Notes: generated from the sequence alone by a model not told the origin. DNA of 64,000 bases from Euryodendron excelsum (GCA_033060915.1 CM065390.1:15163501-15227500), one strand, 5' to 3'; shown: positions 45,942 to 60,308, counted from the first letter of the stretch. A program made the numbers and translations.

Positions 45942-48900
45942 ATTACACATGCAACAGAAAAAAGAACATAAGGGAGCTGTCACTTTATTGAATTTTTTCT
46001 CACTCCTGCATTAAAACAGTTTATGGGTGACCTAATTTTAGCTTGTGAATTGATTTTTCATGGTTTCCTTGTCAAACTTGCCCTTGACTAGTTTTTTCTT
46101 TGTTGTTTCACTTTTTCTTCCATTACTAGATTTTTTAGTTTGTGAGATAAGGACTAATTAATTTAAGTTTTTTTTAGTGGAATGCTTTCTCATTTTATTT
46201 AATTCATTATATGAGGCGGCTTATTTTGTGGAAGTGCAGTATTATTCACACACAGCACTTTAAGAATAAAATATTTAGTAAAATAGTGATACCACATGTG
46301 AAACAGATCCACATTAGCATTTTGAAATCTTCATCGCAAGAAATATCATATCAGGAATAATATAGAGAAAACGTCTTAGTTACAGCATAATTTTATGCGA
46401 TTAGAACAAAATATATTCACTTGTTTAACATAATTTTATTAGTTGGTGATACCCATCAGCAAAATAACGAGAATTATGGTGCGATTACATGGAATAATAT
46501 TTTCTCTACTTTAAGGACAGTACTGAGTCGCATCATCAAGGCTCCAAAGGCCACTGATAATTGTGTGCCACTAGTGCTAATATGAAATAAAAATCAGGAT
46601 TCTACATGATTTGCTTGAATATTGGGGGGTACTTTTGAGTGATCTTCAATTTAATAGTATGGAGATGTGCACCTGAACTTACAATAATAAACAGTGAAAA
46701 TCACATCCTTTCTTTGACAATTTCAACCGACATTTCATTTGATCTTCCTCTATCTTTTGACACTACAACTTGATCAATCATTCCTATAAAACTAACAGAT
46801 AATTGCTTGATTTTAATTATTCATGGGTCACAACTTCAAACCCAGATGGAATTTATAGGTTTGAAGCACATCGAGAAAAAAAAAATTTATATAGATAGAC
46901 AGTTTATTGTAGAAAATTGTTCCAAACCACCAAAAAGTTAGCTTTATATGGGTTTGTGTGTATATGTATATATATCTGTGTGCCTGTGTGGTGGTAGATA
47001 TGTAGACAGATATTTGGATGAATCATTCTTTAGGTATATATGGTTATAGGAAACTTTTTAAAAGAAAACAGTAAAGAAGATATGTAATCATGATTAAGAC
47101 AATGAAGATTACGAATAGACATAACACCAATATAAAGCTTTAGCAGTATAATAATGGTTGAGCTTTCTCAGTAAAAACCAATAATCCTAATCATCATCTT
47201 GATTGACAAGCATGCTTGGCCCTAGACCAATCGTTACAATTTTTCTCTGATCCCATGACGATTAACTAGTTGATGCTAAATAAAATAAAATAAAAAAAAG
47301 AAACAGTATTGTTATATGTATTTCTATTTTTTTTTATCTTTTACACCTAGTTAGAACCCACTTACTTGTGTTTTGCGTGAGAAAATGTAATGAGAAATAA
47401 AATTAAGTATACTATATTTTTAAAAATAAATAAATATGAATCAGACCGAATTATATCTAATAAATTGCAAAAACAACCTTACATATAACCTTGAGCAATT
47501 TTTGTCCTTTTTTTTTTTTGCTATAAGACGGTTATTTATATAAGGATTTTATACAGAGTTTCTTTTTAAAAATAATGTGACAATAGTGAACTTGTAATTA
47601 TGATCCATGTATGACAGTCTCCATGTTTTTAATTGAGGGACTAGAATTAGCCACATCATTTTATATAATAATAATGTATAATTTTTTTTTGTTTTTATAG
47701 CACTACTCTTTCGATAATCTTAGCTTAAACAATTGAACCAAATTTGACATAAACGAATTTCATAGCCAGTAAAATACACCATAATTTAGCTTGAAAAAAT
47801 GAGTTTTAAGTACTGAAAATTTGTAGTCCTCCTCATTTGCATAGATATGAAATGCATACAACTATCATATTTATATAAAAAAAATTAAAAAAATAAAGAC
47901 AAAACCTTTTGAAGACCTAACTTAAGTGGGAAAAATTCTAACGTGAAAACCAAACATTTTGAATTATCAATTTTCAGTTCAGCATCCACCATGAGCACTG
48001 CATTATTCCTAGTAATGAACAAAACTATCGCTGCAAGGTGAAGATGTTGGAGACATACGAGCTATTTTCTCGTTCTTGAGTCCAATTTGGATTTAAGAGG
48101 AAAAAGAAAAAAGAAAAAAGAAGAAATAAACTGGCGGGTATGACCATCGCAAGATACAACTATCATTTTAATTTCAACATTTTTTATGTATTTGAAGTTA
48201 ATATCGAAAAGTAATTAACTTCCATGAATAAGATTGTTTGTTAATTAAATTTAAAAAAAAAAAAACCAAAAACTGCAATTGGGATGAAGACTCCAATATG
48301 ACTGCCCTAGAATACCAGTACCATTCTTACCATGGAATACCCTCTTATATATAAGTCACAGCCTTAAATTTCTTTTCCAAATGTGGAAAAAGATTGAAAG
48401 CCACTTGCAAATTATGGTAGGACCCCACGGACCCAACCCAAGTGCCTCCCAACTTCCCTAGTCCTACCCTACAAACACGTTTTCCATTCATCATGTCACG
48501 TGCAACCCACGAATCTCAAGAGCAAATTAAATTACACTTGTCGGCAAACCATTAGATGTATCTCTGTTTATATACTATATATACATAGATGATTCTCTCT
48601 CTCTCTCTCTCCAAACATGTTTTTCATAAAATTTTCCAAGCAAAAGTCTCTTCTTTTGACAAAACATGCATTACCCAATTGGTTCCCCCAGCTGACCTCA
48701 TTCATGAAAACCAAATGAATGTGAAGGTCTTATGTCAAATGCCTTTACCCAAAACCATAACCTAATAAATCATTTGTTTTTCATAATAGTGACAAACCGA
48801 ATTGCTAGGAAATCTGAATTCCAAGTCACAATGGACCCCATGAAAAACATGTAAGTGGTGGTTAAAGATGAGTTCTCTGTATTGGATGGTACATTGTCAA

Positions 48901-50160
48901 AGTCATATGAATAACCTCATTAGAGGCACATTAAGTAGTCATTAGTTGGACCGCTAATAAACGTGAGTCTCTCTTGATTTTAGACTCAACAAAATCCATA
49001 TTTGCAGCCCCCCCTAAATTAGAAAAAGACTCAACAAATCGTATCTCGGCACGATTTTCCAATAATGCAAATGAGAAATGACGTATCATTGGTTTTAAAA
49101 AGGACGAATGTCGTGATCTTAATGTAATATTTTGGCCAAACCTTCCATGTGCATAACCCTAAAAGTCCACAAAATGAACGATTAACTCATTGTATGGAAT
49201 CTTTAACAAGAGAGAGAAGGAACTTCCTAATTGACGGGAACCTGTTTTTGGAAAAAAAAAAAAAAAGAAACTGGAAGAAAATTGGGGATATTATACGGGT
49301 CTAAGTTGCAATATATATTCACCGATTCATGTTTTACCCATGCATACATTCTAAATTATAAGTGATTCCTAGATAATTCATTAACGCACAAATAGAGCCT
49401 CCTCCTATATATGTCCCACAATTACACTTTCAATTTATGTATAGACAGATCTCATTCTCATACATCCCTTATTGCAAGTATTATGAGTATTTTTTGAGTT
49501 ATTTTTTTCATACAAGTTACTTAGCTAGAACATAAAGCTTGTGGAATTGCATTTGTAATTAGATTACATTAATACTCGACATGCTTCATTATATATCAAG
49601 TTACAACCCGTTTCCTCTACTATGACATGAAAAAAATTACAGTAAGATGTTAAGGTAATTTGCAAGGCATTTAGCAATGCATTTTTTACTAGCTAGTGAA
49701 CAAGTTTTGCCACCCTTTAAAGTCATGTGATCGGCAAGAGAGATAAGTAAAGCCGTAAAAACATTTGCTCTTCTTTGATTCTCGCTGGTCAAGTCTTGTT
49801 GTTTAGTGGAGAAATGCAATCTTCCATGAAAATAGCTAGCTAATTTGTTTTTCTTCGGTCATTAGATACAGACCCCCATTATCCTAAGATGCAATGACTT
49901 AAATGGAAACAGCTAATTAAAATGACTTGTATTTTCCAGCAAAGTCATGTACTCCCATGATGATTTAACTGCGTATATGTAAAAGTGTCTCTATTTCCTT
50001 GTAAACTGATGTCTCGATGACAAGTCAAGTCTAGAATGTCGGCGTATTGCTTGATGACCAACTCAAAGAGGCTAATTTCTCGTAGGTATGTGTTGTACCA
50101 AACAGTGTCTTTAGAAGTGGTCAAAGGTAGCTCCAAACACAAGATGACCATGTAGTATTA
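45942..50160. other. Intergenic DNA right of the duplication
   Basis: AT-rich single-copy sequence with T/A runs and a (CT)n tract near 48596-48612. No coding frame with a recognisable domain, no RNA gene and no terminal-repeat structure was seen. Confidence 0.6.
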
Positions 50161-51398
50161 CTTGGTCTATAGGGAAAAGGGTTACCTTGATTCAAAAGTT
50201 TATGGAAAATACTCCTATAAAATAAAAAGATAATAGTTTTAAAGAGCTTGATTTATCTAAACTAGGCTACTGAAAACGAGTTTTAATGAATAAATAAAGA
50301 AAACTCTCGAAACCAATTGTTCTAATCAATTACTTAACCCGAAATTCTAATGGAGGATTCTGATAACTCAAATCATTGACTGTGTCGTGAGTCTTTGACT
50401 CAAAAGATTTAACGAGAAAAACGTTTATTCTTTAATAATCAAACCTCCATCGATATGGCTCAATCGGATAGATTGCTTCCCGAAGCTCCTCATCGTATGG
50501 CTCAAATACTGCAACTTTCAATAACCTATGGAGTGTCTCGTAGACGCTCCGCCAGGATTGACTTTTTCTCCGATTCCCTAATTAAAACGCACCGTCAAAC
50601 GACTTGAGAAATGCGTAAATCAGGAAATTCCTAAAAGTATTTTCAGAGTACTTTCCATTGGTATGGTCCGATCGAAGAGATCGCTTCCCGTAGGCCTTGA
50701 TCATGCGACACAAAAACAGCTACTTTTAAAACCCCGTGAAGCGTATCACAGACTCTTTGCAGAAATGCCATTTTATGAACATTTCCCGAGATAATACCTC
50801 ACACTTCCGAACACCATCCCAACTCTCCAAAAACACAAAAGTTCGTAAGAAACCCTAGGAGAACATCGTCGGCGCAACCGATTCTCCCAAAATCTTCCCG
50901 ATTAGCTCAATTATCGAGACAAAGTTTAAACGAACACTCCCAGTGACAGAGAATAAATGCTACATGCGCCCAAATTTTGATCAAACCGACCAAAGTTCGA
51001 TCAACCATCAAAATTTAACCAGTACAATGGGCGCCACATGTCATTCTGGCAATGGAATAGTACTAGCGCATGTAGCACATGCGCCAAGCCTGTTCCAAAT
51101 TGCCTATAAATACTAGCACCCCCCTTTGCATGTTCCAACTCCAAAATTAATGCGAAACTCTGCTGAAACTGCTCCAGAATCTCGAATTTCTATACACATT
51201 CCACCCTTCCAACACTTAGGCTAGATTTCACCTCCTTCAAGCTTATATACTTCACCTACATAGCCTTATACATCATTAAACACTCCCTTCCAGCCCTTCA
51301 AGTCTTCTTGAAGTCATTCAAGTTCAAGTCAAGGCCTCCATAGAAGACTACAAGTGTGTTGAAGGCAAAAGGTGGTTTCTCTTTTACATTTTTGTCTT

Positions 51399-51419
51399 CC
51401 CCCCCCCCCCCCCCCCCCC
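51399..51419 (+). repeat. Poly-C tract, 21 bp
   Basis: 21 consecutive C bases inside the LTR-like region. Confidence 0.95.
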
Positions 51420-52434
51420 TTCTCTCCTCTCCCTCTTAGCCTACTTAGGCTATTCTCTATTTTAATCCCCATCTTCAAACCCCCTTTCTTGCATGCTTGA
51501 GCCAAGAGGGCTCTTAATTCATGCCTAAAGGAAAGCTAGTGGGAGTCAATGTGCAAGAGGATCTTTCACTAGCCTACTTTAAGATAGTATGGCCTAGGAG
51601 CCCCTTGTTTATGTGGTGTAGTCTAAAACCTTGCATGTATCCATGACCCCTTGCATTTTGCTATTTTGAATCATGTTTTGTGTGTTTGGCCTCATTTTTG
51701 TGTTTATAATCATATTGTACAAAGTTTGCATTATTCTTATTTCCATGTCAATTTCAAGTTCAATACCCCTGTCACAGTAGTTTCAAGAGATGGCTCCTTG
51801 AAGTTTAGGATGATACCTTAGAAATCATGCCTTAGAAAATCCCCTTACTAACCTCTAACTCACACTTTTCCATCATTGCATTTCAACTTGCATAAGAATT
51901 ATTTTCCAACTCTCTAAATTTCAAGGTTTTCATTCTCTTAAGTTTAGTGGTTGGAATGGTCCCATGGAGCCCTTTCTTGAGTGGTCTCCCTTTTATTTGG
52001 CCATAGAAACCCTCTCTTGTTGAAATGGTTTCCTTTAAAAATGGTTTTCAAAACCCTTTTCCAAAAAATGGTTTTCCAAAAATTCATTCTCTCTATTTTT
52101 GCATTAAAAATGATGCTTCAAGAAGTTGTCATTATCATGTTAATTTTTGGACCCCATACTTTTGTCAAGATAATGGTTATAATGGTCATGAGAAAAACCT
52201 TCTTTAGAATGGTCTCCAAAAACCAACCATACAAACCATACTCTTGGCTAGAGTCAAAATTTTCATAGAAATGATCTTCAAAAAGGTTGTCAACAAAAGT
52301 CCTTGGCATAACATGATTTGTTTTTCAAAACTCCTTCAAAAATGCATTAAACCACATTTCAAAACCATCTTTCAACTCAACCCTAGGTTAATTTGACCAA
52401 CCCTAGGTTAACCTAACTTGAGTTAGTTAGTCTT

Positions 52435-52625
52435 AGGTCACCTTAACCCTAGGTTAACCCAACCTTAATTAGTTAACCTTAGATCACCTTAACCCTAGGT
52501 TGACCCAACCTTAGTTAGGTAACCCTAGGTCACCTTAACCTTAGGTTAGCCCAACCTTAGTTAGTTAGCCCTAGGTCACTTTAACCCTAGGTTAACCCAA
52601 CCTTAGTCTAACCTTAGGTCACCCT
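52435..52625 (+). repeat. 46-bp tandem repeat, about four units
   Basis: Units start at 52435, 52481, 52527 and 52573 (period 46), with a shorter step to 52616. The unit begins aggtcaccttaaccctagg. Degraded related copies extend left to about 52380. The ccctagg words recall telomere-like motifs but are not telomeric repeats. Confidence 0.9.
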
Positions 52626-54016
52626 TCACCTTAAGCCAACTCAATCTAGGTTAGTATGCTTCAATGTTCTAACTCATGGACCCCCTTTCAAATGACCTTT
52701 CTATTTAAAACTATTTTCAAACCCATTTTTCCAAAACCTCCTCCTCTCTTGAGATTTCAAAAAGCCAACTCCATAACCTCTTCAAATGTTCCCACATTCT
52801 ATCTTCAAAGTATTTCCAAACGTGTTTCTCGAAGACTCACAAACCTAAGGGGTCCCTACCCTTTTTATGGTTAGGGATTCCAAAGGAAAGTGATATATCG
52901 AGAACTATCTCCAAAGTTATCCATATAAGGGTTCTAAAGCCCCTAAGTATTTTCAAAGACCACTTTCAAGAAGCTTTTCAACACTTCCAAACTTTATATC
53001 CGAGACCTTCAAAACAAAACCTCAAAACATTTTCAAAACTCCCTTGAGTTATTTCAAAAGCACTTTCAAAACTCCATTGAGTTGTTCCAAATACATTTCA
53101 AAACCCCCTTTTAAGAGTTTCAAAGTTCTATTTCAAAACACTCCACTACTCGATCTCAAATCAAAGCTCTCAAGTTCTCTCTTTTCACAGACCTCAAAGT
53201 GTCTTCCAACTTTTTCAAAGTATCTTCAAACTTTCCAAAAACCCTAACGTACCTATTTTCCATCGGGCTCTTGCCCGAACTATGAATGACCTGATTCTTG
53301 CCAAATGAGATACGTAGGCAACCTAAAATGGTGCAATCATAACTTCTATTTCAACTCCAATCCTCTTTTCAAAGTTTCTACCAATTCTAAATTTCTATCT
53401 CAAACCCCTTTAAAACTTTCATATTTTCAAACTTATTCCAAAACTTGCATCATGCATCATTCATCCGAAAAGTGATGACTAAACCCTATTTTCAAAAAAA
53501 CTCTAAAGTGGATATTAAGTAGATAATGGTAACCAGCTATTCTAGTGAGTGAACAAAGGGTGATTAGACATGTAGATACCGAAAGGGCGGGGTAGGGTAA
53601 TGATCTTAGGATATTTTCCCTACACGTAACCAACCCCCGAACCATAAATTTTTGTTTTCGAAAGACCAAAATAAAGTTATTTTCAAAAAAGGGCTTAAAT
53701 CTTTTCAAAGGTTGCCAAACAACCTATTTTCTCAAAAACCTTCTCTTGAGGGAGTTTTCAAAACCTTTTTCAAAAACCCTAAATTTAATCTTCGGATTAA
53801 TACTTAGTTTTAAGTGCTTTGACTCACCTTAAGCAAGTTAGGTGACGACTCCTATTTTTCTAAGAAGCCCTAAGTCAAACCAATTTCAATTCAAACCTAG
53901 TCACACTTGTCCTTCTAAGAGGATGAGTTCTATTAATAGAGTTTCGTGCTTTTGTCTCCGAGCCAAAAAGACCTTGGACCAAAAAACTGGGGCGCAATAA
54001 GGTCGGCCTAAAATAT

Positions 54017-55525
54017 CTAGTGTGACGGTAACCACCTCTCTGACTTCCTCCACCGCACCCTTTCCAGCACCGACCCTCGGCTTCTTAGGGGCTGGAGGCG
54101 GTGCGACAACTTCAGGTGCCTTTTTCTTTTGTTGCCGGTCACCGACTTCTGTTGAATAGGGACGGCTTCGACCAATAGGGTAGTCTCTAGATTGGCGGAA
54201 GGAGGGTCAAAAGAGGACGTGGCGGCCGTCTTTAGTGGCTTGCCTGCTACAGTAAAGATCCTCTCCTTCAAATTCATTCTGTCCTCCTCGTCTAGGGATG
54301 GGGTAGACTCTTGTGTTCAGCTTGAAACTCTAACTCGGCGGTCTAGGATCGTAAATGGCGATGAACTCGAGGCCGAACTATTCGACTTTGAGCGGGCTTC
54401 ACACAGTTCTTCGACAACGGGCTCTAATGGGGGAGAAACAACAACTGTTACCTTAGTGGGGGCATGCGCCCTTTCAACAGCAACATCGACGGGAATCTCT
54501 TCGAAATCTCCCTTAGCACCTTCCTTCGCCAATCTCACAAGGACGCTCTACGGAATCCTCGTGTCGACAGTGAAGGTCGAGTAGGGAAGAGGGTAGTTGA
54601 GCAAAACATGGGCAGTCCAAGCAACGTCCCTCAATCTACCTTCGCCATGATAATCCAAAGCCTTATTCAAGTCGGCAAAATTAACAAGCCAGTCACGTGC
54701 TTTCAAACACTTCTTCTTATCTGCAAAACGTCACAATCAAGTTCAGACACTCATCAGAGATAAATCAGACGCACAGAATAAAAGGTCGGCATCAAACCTA
54801 TTTTGAGGGGAACTCTAGAGCATTGGATCACCGGTCTTTCACCCTCAAGAATGTTGCCGAACTCCCAAGGCCCAGTTACCCAAACCTTAACGTCGTCAAC
54901 GCCTTTCCCGGAGGAAGGAAGACACTTCACCAACTCTCTGGCCAACTCTACAACCCGGATGTAGACTTTGGAACTCCCCCCAACCTTATAGAGCTTATAG
55001 TAATAATCCAATTCGGCAAGCCCCGGGCATTAATCTCAAGCACACCAAAGATGATCCTATATACATTCGACGACAACTGGGAGGGTGACACCTTATTTTT
55101 TACTATGAACTTATGGAGTAAGGATCAAGGGGAAACCTAAGGCCCCTTTTTACTATAACAATGATCAAGAACGATACTCCCTTCTCGGTTTTCCCCATAC
55201 GATGATCATTGGGATCAACTAGCTCTAAGTCAATCTCATTTAGAATCTCAAACATAGCCCTAAAAGCGGCAATGGCCGCTAGACCCTCTAGCATTTTCTT
55301 AAGACGGAATGCCATCAGGGGACAACCGTTGAGAACAAGAAGGAAAACAAAGAGAAGAGCGAAAAATATGTGAGCTAAAAAAGACTTACAGTGGTAGGAG
55401 TCGAAACTGGCAACGCACATGCTAGACAGAGAGATGAAGAAAAACGAAGTGCCTTTCACCAGAAAAGGCATCCTTCCTTTATATACATCCAAGCCATCAG
55501 TTCGTGCGCAGGAAAATAGCAGCAA
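54017..55525 (-). pseudogene. Antisense ORF of a second Tat-lineage element, broken
   Basis: Minus-strand frames reproduce the antisense protein family seen at 22247-24490. The first part contains KRGLRFPLDPYS (about 55110-55150). After a frameshift, an adjacent frame reads SPSQLSSNVYRIIFGVL (about 55045-55095) and then YYYKLYKVGGSSKVYI (about 54960-55008) and VWVTGPWEFG. The C-terminal part is acidic, Ser/Pro-rich and split by stops. It is broken by several shifts, so it is a relic. Together with the LTR at 55719-56302 it marks the 3' end of a plus-strand Tat element whose gag-pol is missing. Confidence 0.68.
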
Positions 55526-55718
55526 TCATGTCGCTCCGTCAAACCGTCACATCAGCCATCGATTTGATGGCAGCCCATCAATAGAGCTTTTAATCCCCGC
55601 CGTCCGCTTGGCCTGGTAACCGAAGAAACTGTCACACACTTGAAAGGGTGCCATTATGACCCGCTGCAATCCTTGGCCGTTCAAAGATTCAAAGACGACG
55701 CAAGGGTTGGGGAGCAAT

Positions 55719-56302
55719 TGTGGGGTAAAAACACACAGCTCAATCCATCTGGTTCGGCCCAATCAACACAACATTGAAGCTAGGCTACTGGGCAGCCCAA
55801 ATCAAGCATTAAAGAGTGGTCCAGCCCAAGGTGCCGACCTGGTGCTGACCTTGGCCCAAACCGCTAGCGGTTTAGAGCATTAAATGCGGAGTTAACCCAC
55901 ATTAAATGCGTCAGCGACTCCTCGTGCGACGTTGACCTACACGTTCGATCAGCCGGATTCTTCAGCGACAATAAGACAGGCCCTGCATGCAGTCAGTCGG
56001 TGGTAAATAATGAAGCCTACTCAACAGGCCATGATGACTTGCTGATAGGTCAGGAGCAAAACACTCTATCGATTACACTATAAATACCAAAGACCTCAAG
56101 AGCCAGGAATGGATAATGTAACTCTAAATATACACTACTTTTATCTATTCAACTCTTGGTTAAGCTTGCTAATTTAATTATCGGAGTGTGATCGGCCCAC
56201 CAAGGGTTGACCCATTCTAACTTCTCTTTCTTGCAGTGAGTTTGGACTTATCGACATTGGCTTGAATGATAAGTCAAGTCTTCTCAAAAAATCCCACCTA
56301 CA
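55719..56302 (+). repeat. Probable 3' LTR of the second Tat element
   Basis: Starts TGTGGGGT after a purine-rich ggttggggagcaat and ends near atcccacctaca. Inside are a TATA-like ctataaatacc (about 56079) and a leader-like region. No 5' partner is in the window. Confidence 0.5.
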
Positions 56303-57610
56303 AATATTACTTTGAAAAAAATTCTAGATTATAGTATTTGTTGCCCCCTCCTGAAGAAAGATTCTGGCTCCGCCACTATATATACATGTATGTGTATACA
56401 TATATATATCGAAACTAACATATGATAATTTTGTGGTTTTTTTCAACCCTATATTAATTCCATCTTCTTTAGATATTCCAAAGGTTTCATGTTGTTCAAT
56501 AACTACATGCTCTTAGTCTAGCCATCTTGAAAATCTTCAACACATGCATATATATATGATTGCTTAGTACAAATGGTGATGTTCAAGTCAAGGTCTAATA
56601 AATTCTCTCCATGAAAGACAACATATGTATCAAGAAAAAAAGCACAATCACATAACGATAAATATACTAGTTTCCTTTCGCTAGTTAATTTGAAGGATGA
56701 TTAGTTTCAAATTTTCAGACTTCTTTGTCATCTGTTACACTAAAGCTTGTTGACCTCGGTCTCATAAATTCCTTATAAAGACAACGTATTTCAATTCAGC
56801 GACACCGAAAGGAAGGTCCATCGATGCTGCAGAAACAAGCTTTAGTATGAAAACCTTGAATTTAAGAGAGTAGTATTTAAAAGGTAATATAGAAAAGCTT
56901 CAGTGGAACATAATGAATCTAATTATTCATTACAAGACATGTCAAGTTGTTTAATTCATTTCCCACTAACTGTGTTTAAAAAAACTTGGCATTGCCAAAA
57001 CCGTGTGACTGATCTAGTACTTCCATATATATATATATATATATATATATGTATTTATGTATGAGGTCCAAGAGTTAAAAGCATTCATTCAGTTTTTATA
57101 TTAAGAGCATAGATATGTCGTCCACAAAGAAACTGAACATACTAGAAATAAGATATATATATATATATATGCAGTGCATATTACACGGATTATAAGAGCA
57201 AATGAGCATTCTAAATTGATTTCTGATTTGCAGAGAACCTATAGCACATAATGAGAAAGCCCAAGTAGATATTACTCTTTGAGTACAAGTCCTCCTCGTA
57301 ATTTTCACGCAGATTATATTGATATTTACAAGTATTCAAACAAATATATACATATATATTTTTTCGAACGAAAATATTATCATACACTCAAAGGTGACAA
57401 GATGAAGACGAGCACCCTGGTGCATGTAAGACTTTTGCGTAATATAACCAATTTTTTTTATTATTTTAATTGGGATGACACGGCATTAGGAATTGAACAT
57501 TTCAGTGGCACAATGTCACTTGGTCTAAGCTGTAGGACACTACTGTTGTATTAGGTTTGAGTGTATTCTAAAGTCTCACCAACAAAACTTGGCAGATTAG
57601 GGTTATACAC

Positions 57611-57614
<4 letters not shown>

Positions 57615-57649
<35 letters not shown>
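57615..57649 (+). repeat. (GA)n microsatellite
   Basis: About 17 GA units, then an interrupted extension. Confidence 0.95.
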
Positions 57650-57656
<7 letters not shown>

Positions 57657-58070
57657 GTCACTAATGAGTATAAATAAGAAACTCTATATAAGGAGAATAT
57701 TTGTAGTATTTTCTTTCTAGAGGCTTGTGTTTATTATAACTCTTCAACTATATCTAAGGAGATACCAAACTATAAAATAAGAGTAATCAAACAGCTTGTA
57801 ATGGGAACAAAATAGAGTGTTTGTTTGAAAAAGCTAGCTCCTAAGCAAAGCCCCCAAAAAATGAATGGGGACCTACATGGAAGCTTTTGGTTTTTAATGC
57901 ATTAATTGTAAACTAATCACAACCACCATATTCTTCGATCCACTTCGTTTTTGTGTGATCTGCCCTGTGAAATTCAGTTGGTTTAGTCTAGTTTACAGCT
58001 GCCCATGCAGTCTTTCAATGTTGACTTACTACATGCTTTCTCACTACTAACTTTCAAGCATATAAAATCC

Positions 58071-58135
<65 letters not shown>
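58071..58135 (+). repeat. Compound (TA)n(GA)n microsatellite
   Basis: TA units to 58089, then GA units to about 58135. Confidence 0.95.
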
Positions 58136-58139
<4 letters not shown>

Positions 58140-60308
58140 TGCAGGCTCATCAAAGTTTGGGTATAGTGGGCGTCACGAATCACACTGTTCATTTTCTACT
58201 TGTAGAAGACTAATTTAGGATATTAATTAGTATTGGAATCTAATTGCAGAAGATGGTGATCTTCATTGGCTTGTGAGTCAATGAATTGGCAGAGATAAGA
58301 TGTTTAACCTTAACAAACTGTTAAGATTGAATAACATGAGCGCACGGCGGGTCTAGTTTGGGAAGGGTCGTATAAAGAGACTAATTTCGTATTTTAAACT
58401 CAAATCAAAATAGAATAATCTTACCGCTCATTAGGGCCGACCCTCATTCTGATGAGTATTTAGAAAGAAATCAAACTTAAAATTTAATTAACAGATCAAG
58501 AACTTAGCAATTCAACAGCTAGCACACTTTTTTTTTTTTTACAAAAATTATAAATTAAAAAAAAAATTGCACATCATGATTCAGACATTTATTGCTTTCC
58601 ATAAACCCTCAAGTACATGACCCAATGACTCCAACTTGGTTCAATTTACAGCACTCATTGCACCTTTTCTTTTTCTTTCTCTACTCGGTGTTTTAATTTC
58701 TTCAGCCCGCTTGACAAGGTTGTTTTTGGGCTTCTCACAAGACAAAAAGAATCAAACTTTCCCAAGAAAGTTGCATGAGACTTTCTGCCTGGAATTCTGA
58801 CTTTCAATCTCCATAAGAATATTTACTTTTGATTATCACACTGTGACATGCAGAACATGCTTTTCTATTAAACCTGTAACAATGTTAGTCTTCAAGCCAA
58901 TAGCAACATTAAACTACCCTTGCAAACAGGAAGGAAATTAGAAATTTTGTTGAGAGGGCAAGATAACAAAAAAATTGAATTTTAGAAGGTCAATGTAAAT
59001 TTTTTGAATTTTGTTGAAAGAATGAGGGTAAAAAAATTTTGAGTTTTAGAGGGCTAAGTTAAAATTTTTAAAATTTTAAAAGGCCAATACACTATTTTTC
59101 TTATAAATACTCAAAATGTGTAGGGTCTTGTTAAAATTTATCAAAATAGGACGGTTAATACATATTATTTTCCTCATAGATACTCAAAATTTATAGGGGC
59201 TCAATGAAATTTTATCAAAGAAAAAGAGGCATGACCCCTTACTGTCTAATCATGGGTCCCCTCATAAAGATAAAACTAAAATCATACTGTATATAAAATC
59301 CCAACCACCGTATATATGAAGTAATTCTTCTTGAAGTTGCTTCTAAGAGTCATTCTTATTGAGAATTTTAAATAATTTACACCTGTCTCTCTCTCTCTCT
59401 TATATGAAGTAATTATAATACTTTCTTGATACGCGGTTTGCATATAAAAACTCCGCTAATTAAATGAGTGATTGTCTGATTTGAACCTGAGTCATCTGAG
59501 TTTTCCGCAATTAAACCTAGTTAATTAACATCTAATTAAGTTAACTGAAGTGGAATGAGCCGAGATTCTGATTTTGACATGCACTTGAAAGAAAGAATAT
59601 AAAGCTAGCCATGCAATTGGCATTCACATTGAAAATAATGTGTGGTACAAATTACTTAAGGTTGTTTAACTTAACTACATTAATTAAAGTATTATATTAA
59701 TTATGAGACCACCACCTAATCAGAGGACTAAGAATCTAGAACAGGTCAAACTACCACCTCATCGCACAAGTTTTTTTTTTTTTTTTAATTATTTCAAATG
59801 TTTGTTCACATCAATTTGTTTCGTGTTCATGCAAAAGATTCCCAAGTGCCCAAGTATATAAACCAAATTAAAGATAAAGTTGAAAATAATATTGGAAGAA
59901 ATTTTATTTTCTAAAAAGTATATATGCATTTGCGATGGTAAAATAAACCAAACTACTTGATCTCAACTCGTTTTGCAGCTCGCTAAAAACTCGTTTGAAA
60001 CTCTAATAAATTTTGCTTAATTATTCGGGCTCATATTGTTTTCTTTTTTTATTAATATTTATCAAGGAAGCAATGTTATCTCGAAAGCTGAAATTAACCA
60101 GCTCTGCCCTTCTTCAAGAAGAGTGTCATTTCCTAATATCCTTTCAGTTGTGACAATCTCAGTCATCATATCATAGAACTTGAGCATGGTTTTGTTCATT
60201 AAATTTTGTCCTACTTCTACCTTTTTTTGACGAAACAAGATTCATAGAGTCGAACCCCCAGTAGAAATTGATTTCATACCGCAAATCAACAAAGCAAATT
60301 CTTTTCAG

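Larger units (their letters stand above)
50161..54005 (+). mobile_element. Ogre/Tat-like long LTR-type sequence, remnant
   Basis: Composition changes from AT-rich to C/A-rich, with long runs of ttcaaaac-type words and no gene. Two imperfect direct repeats (about 50449-50570 and 50654-50765) share cttcccgaagctc-like cores. A promoter-like cctataaatactagc is at about 51103-51117. Segments such as gagatacgtaggcaac (about 53307) and gtgacgactcctattttt (about 53842) resemble the R-U5 end of Ogre-type LTRs as I recall them. Exact ends, target duplication and a partner LTR were not found. Confidence 0.42.
56303..60308. other. Intergenic DNA with microsatellites
   Basis: No supportable gene. (TA)n at 57027-57050, (GA)n at 57615-57649 and (TA)n(GA)n at 58071-58135. 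Bases 58970-59230 contain several diverged short repeats of the type attttgaattttagaagg. Confidence 0.6.

Noticed and set aside
51981..53247. Several overlapping frames rich in Phe, Lys and Ser
   Set aside because: Arise from ttcaaaac-type words in the LTR-like block; no domain and overlapping frames on both strands.
57983..58192. Frame with a long LSLSLS run
   Set aside because: Translation of the (GA)n tract on the minus strand.
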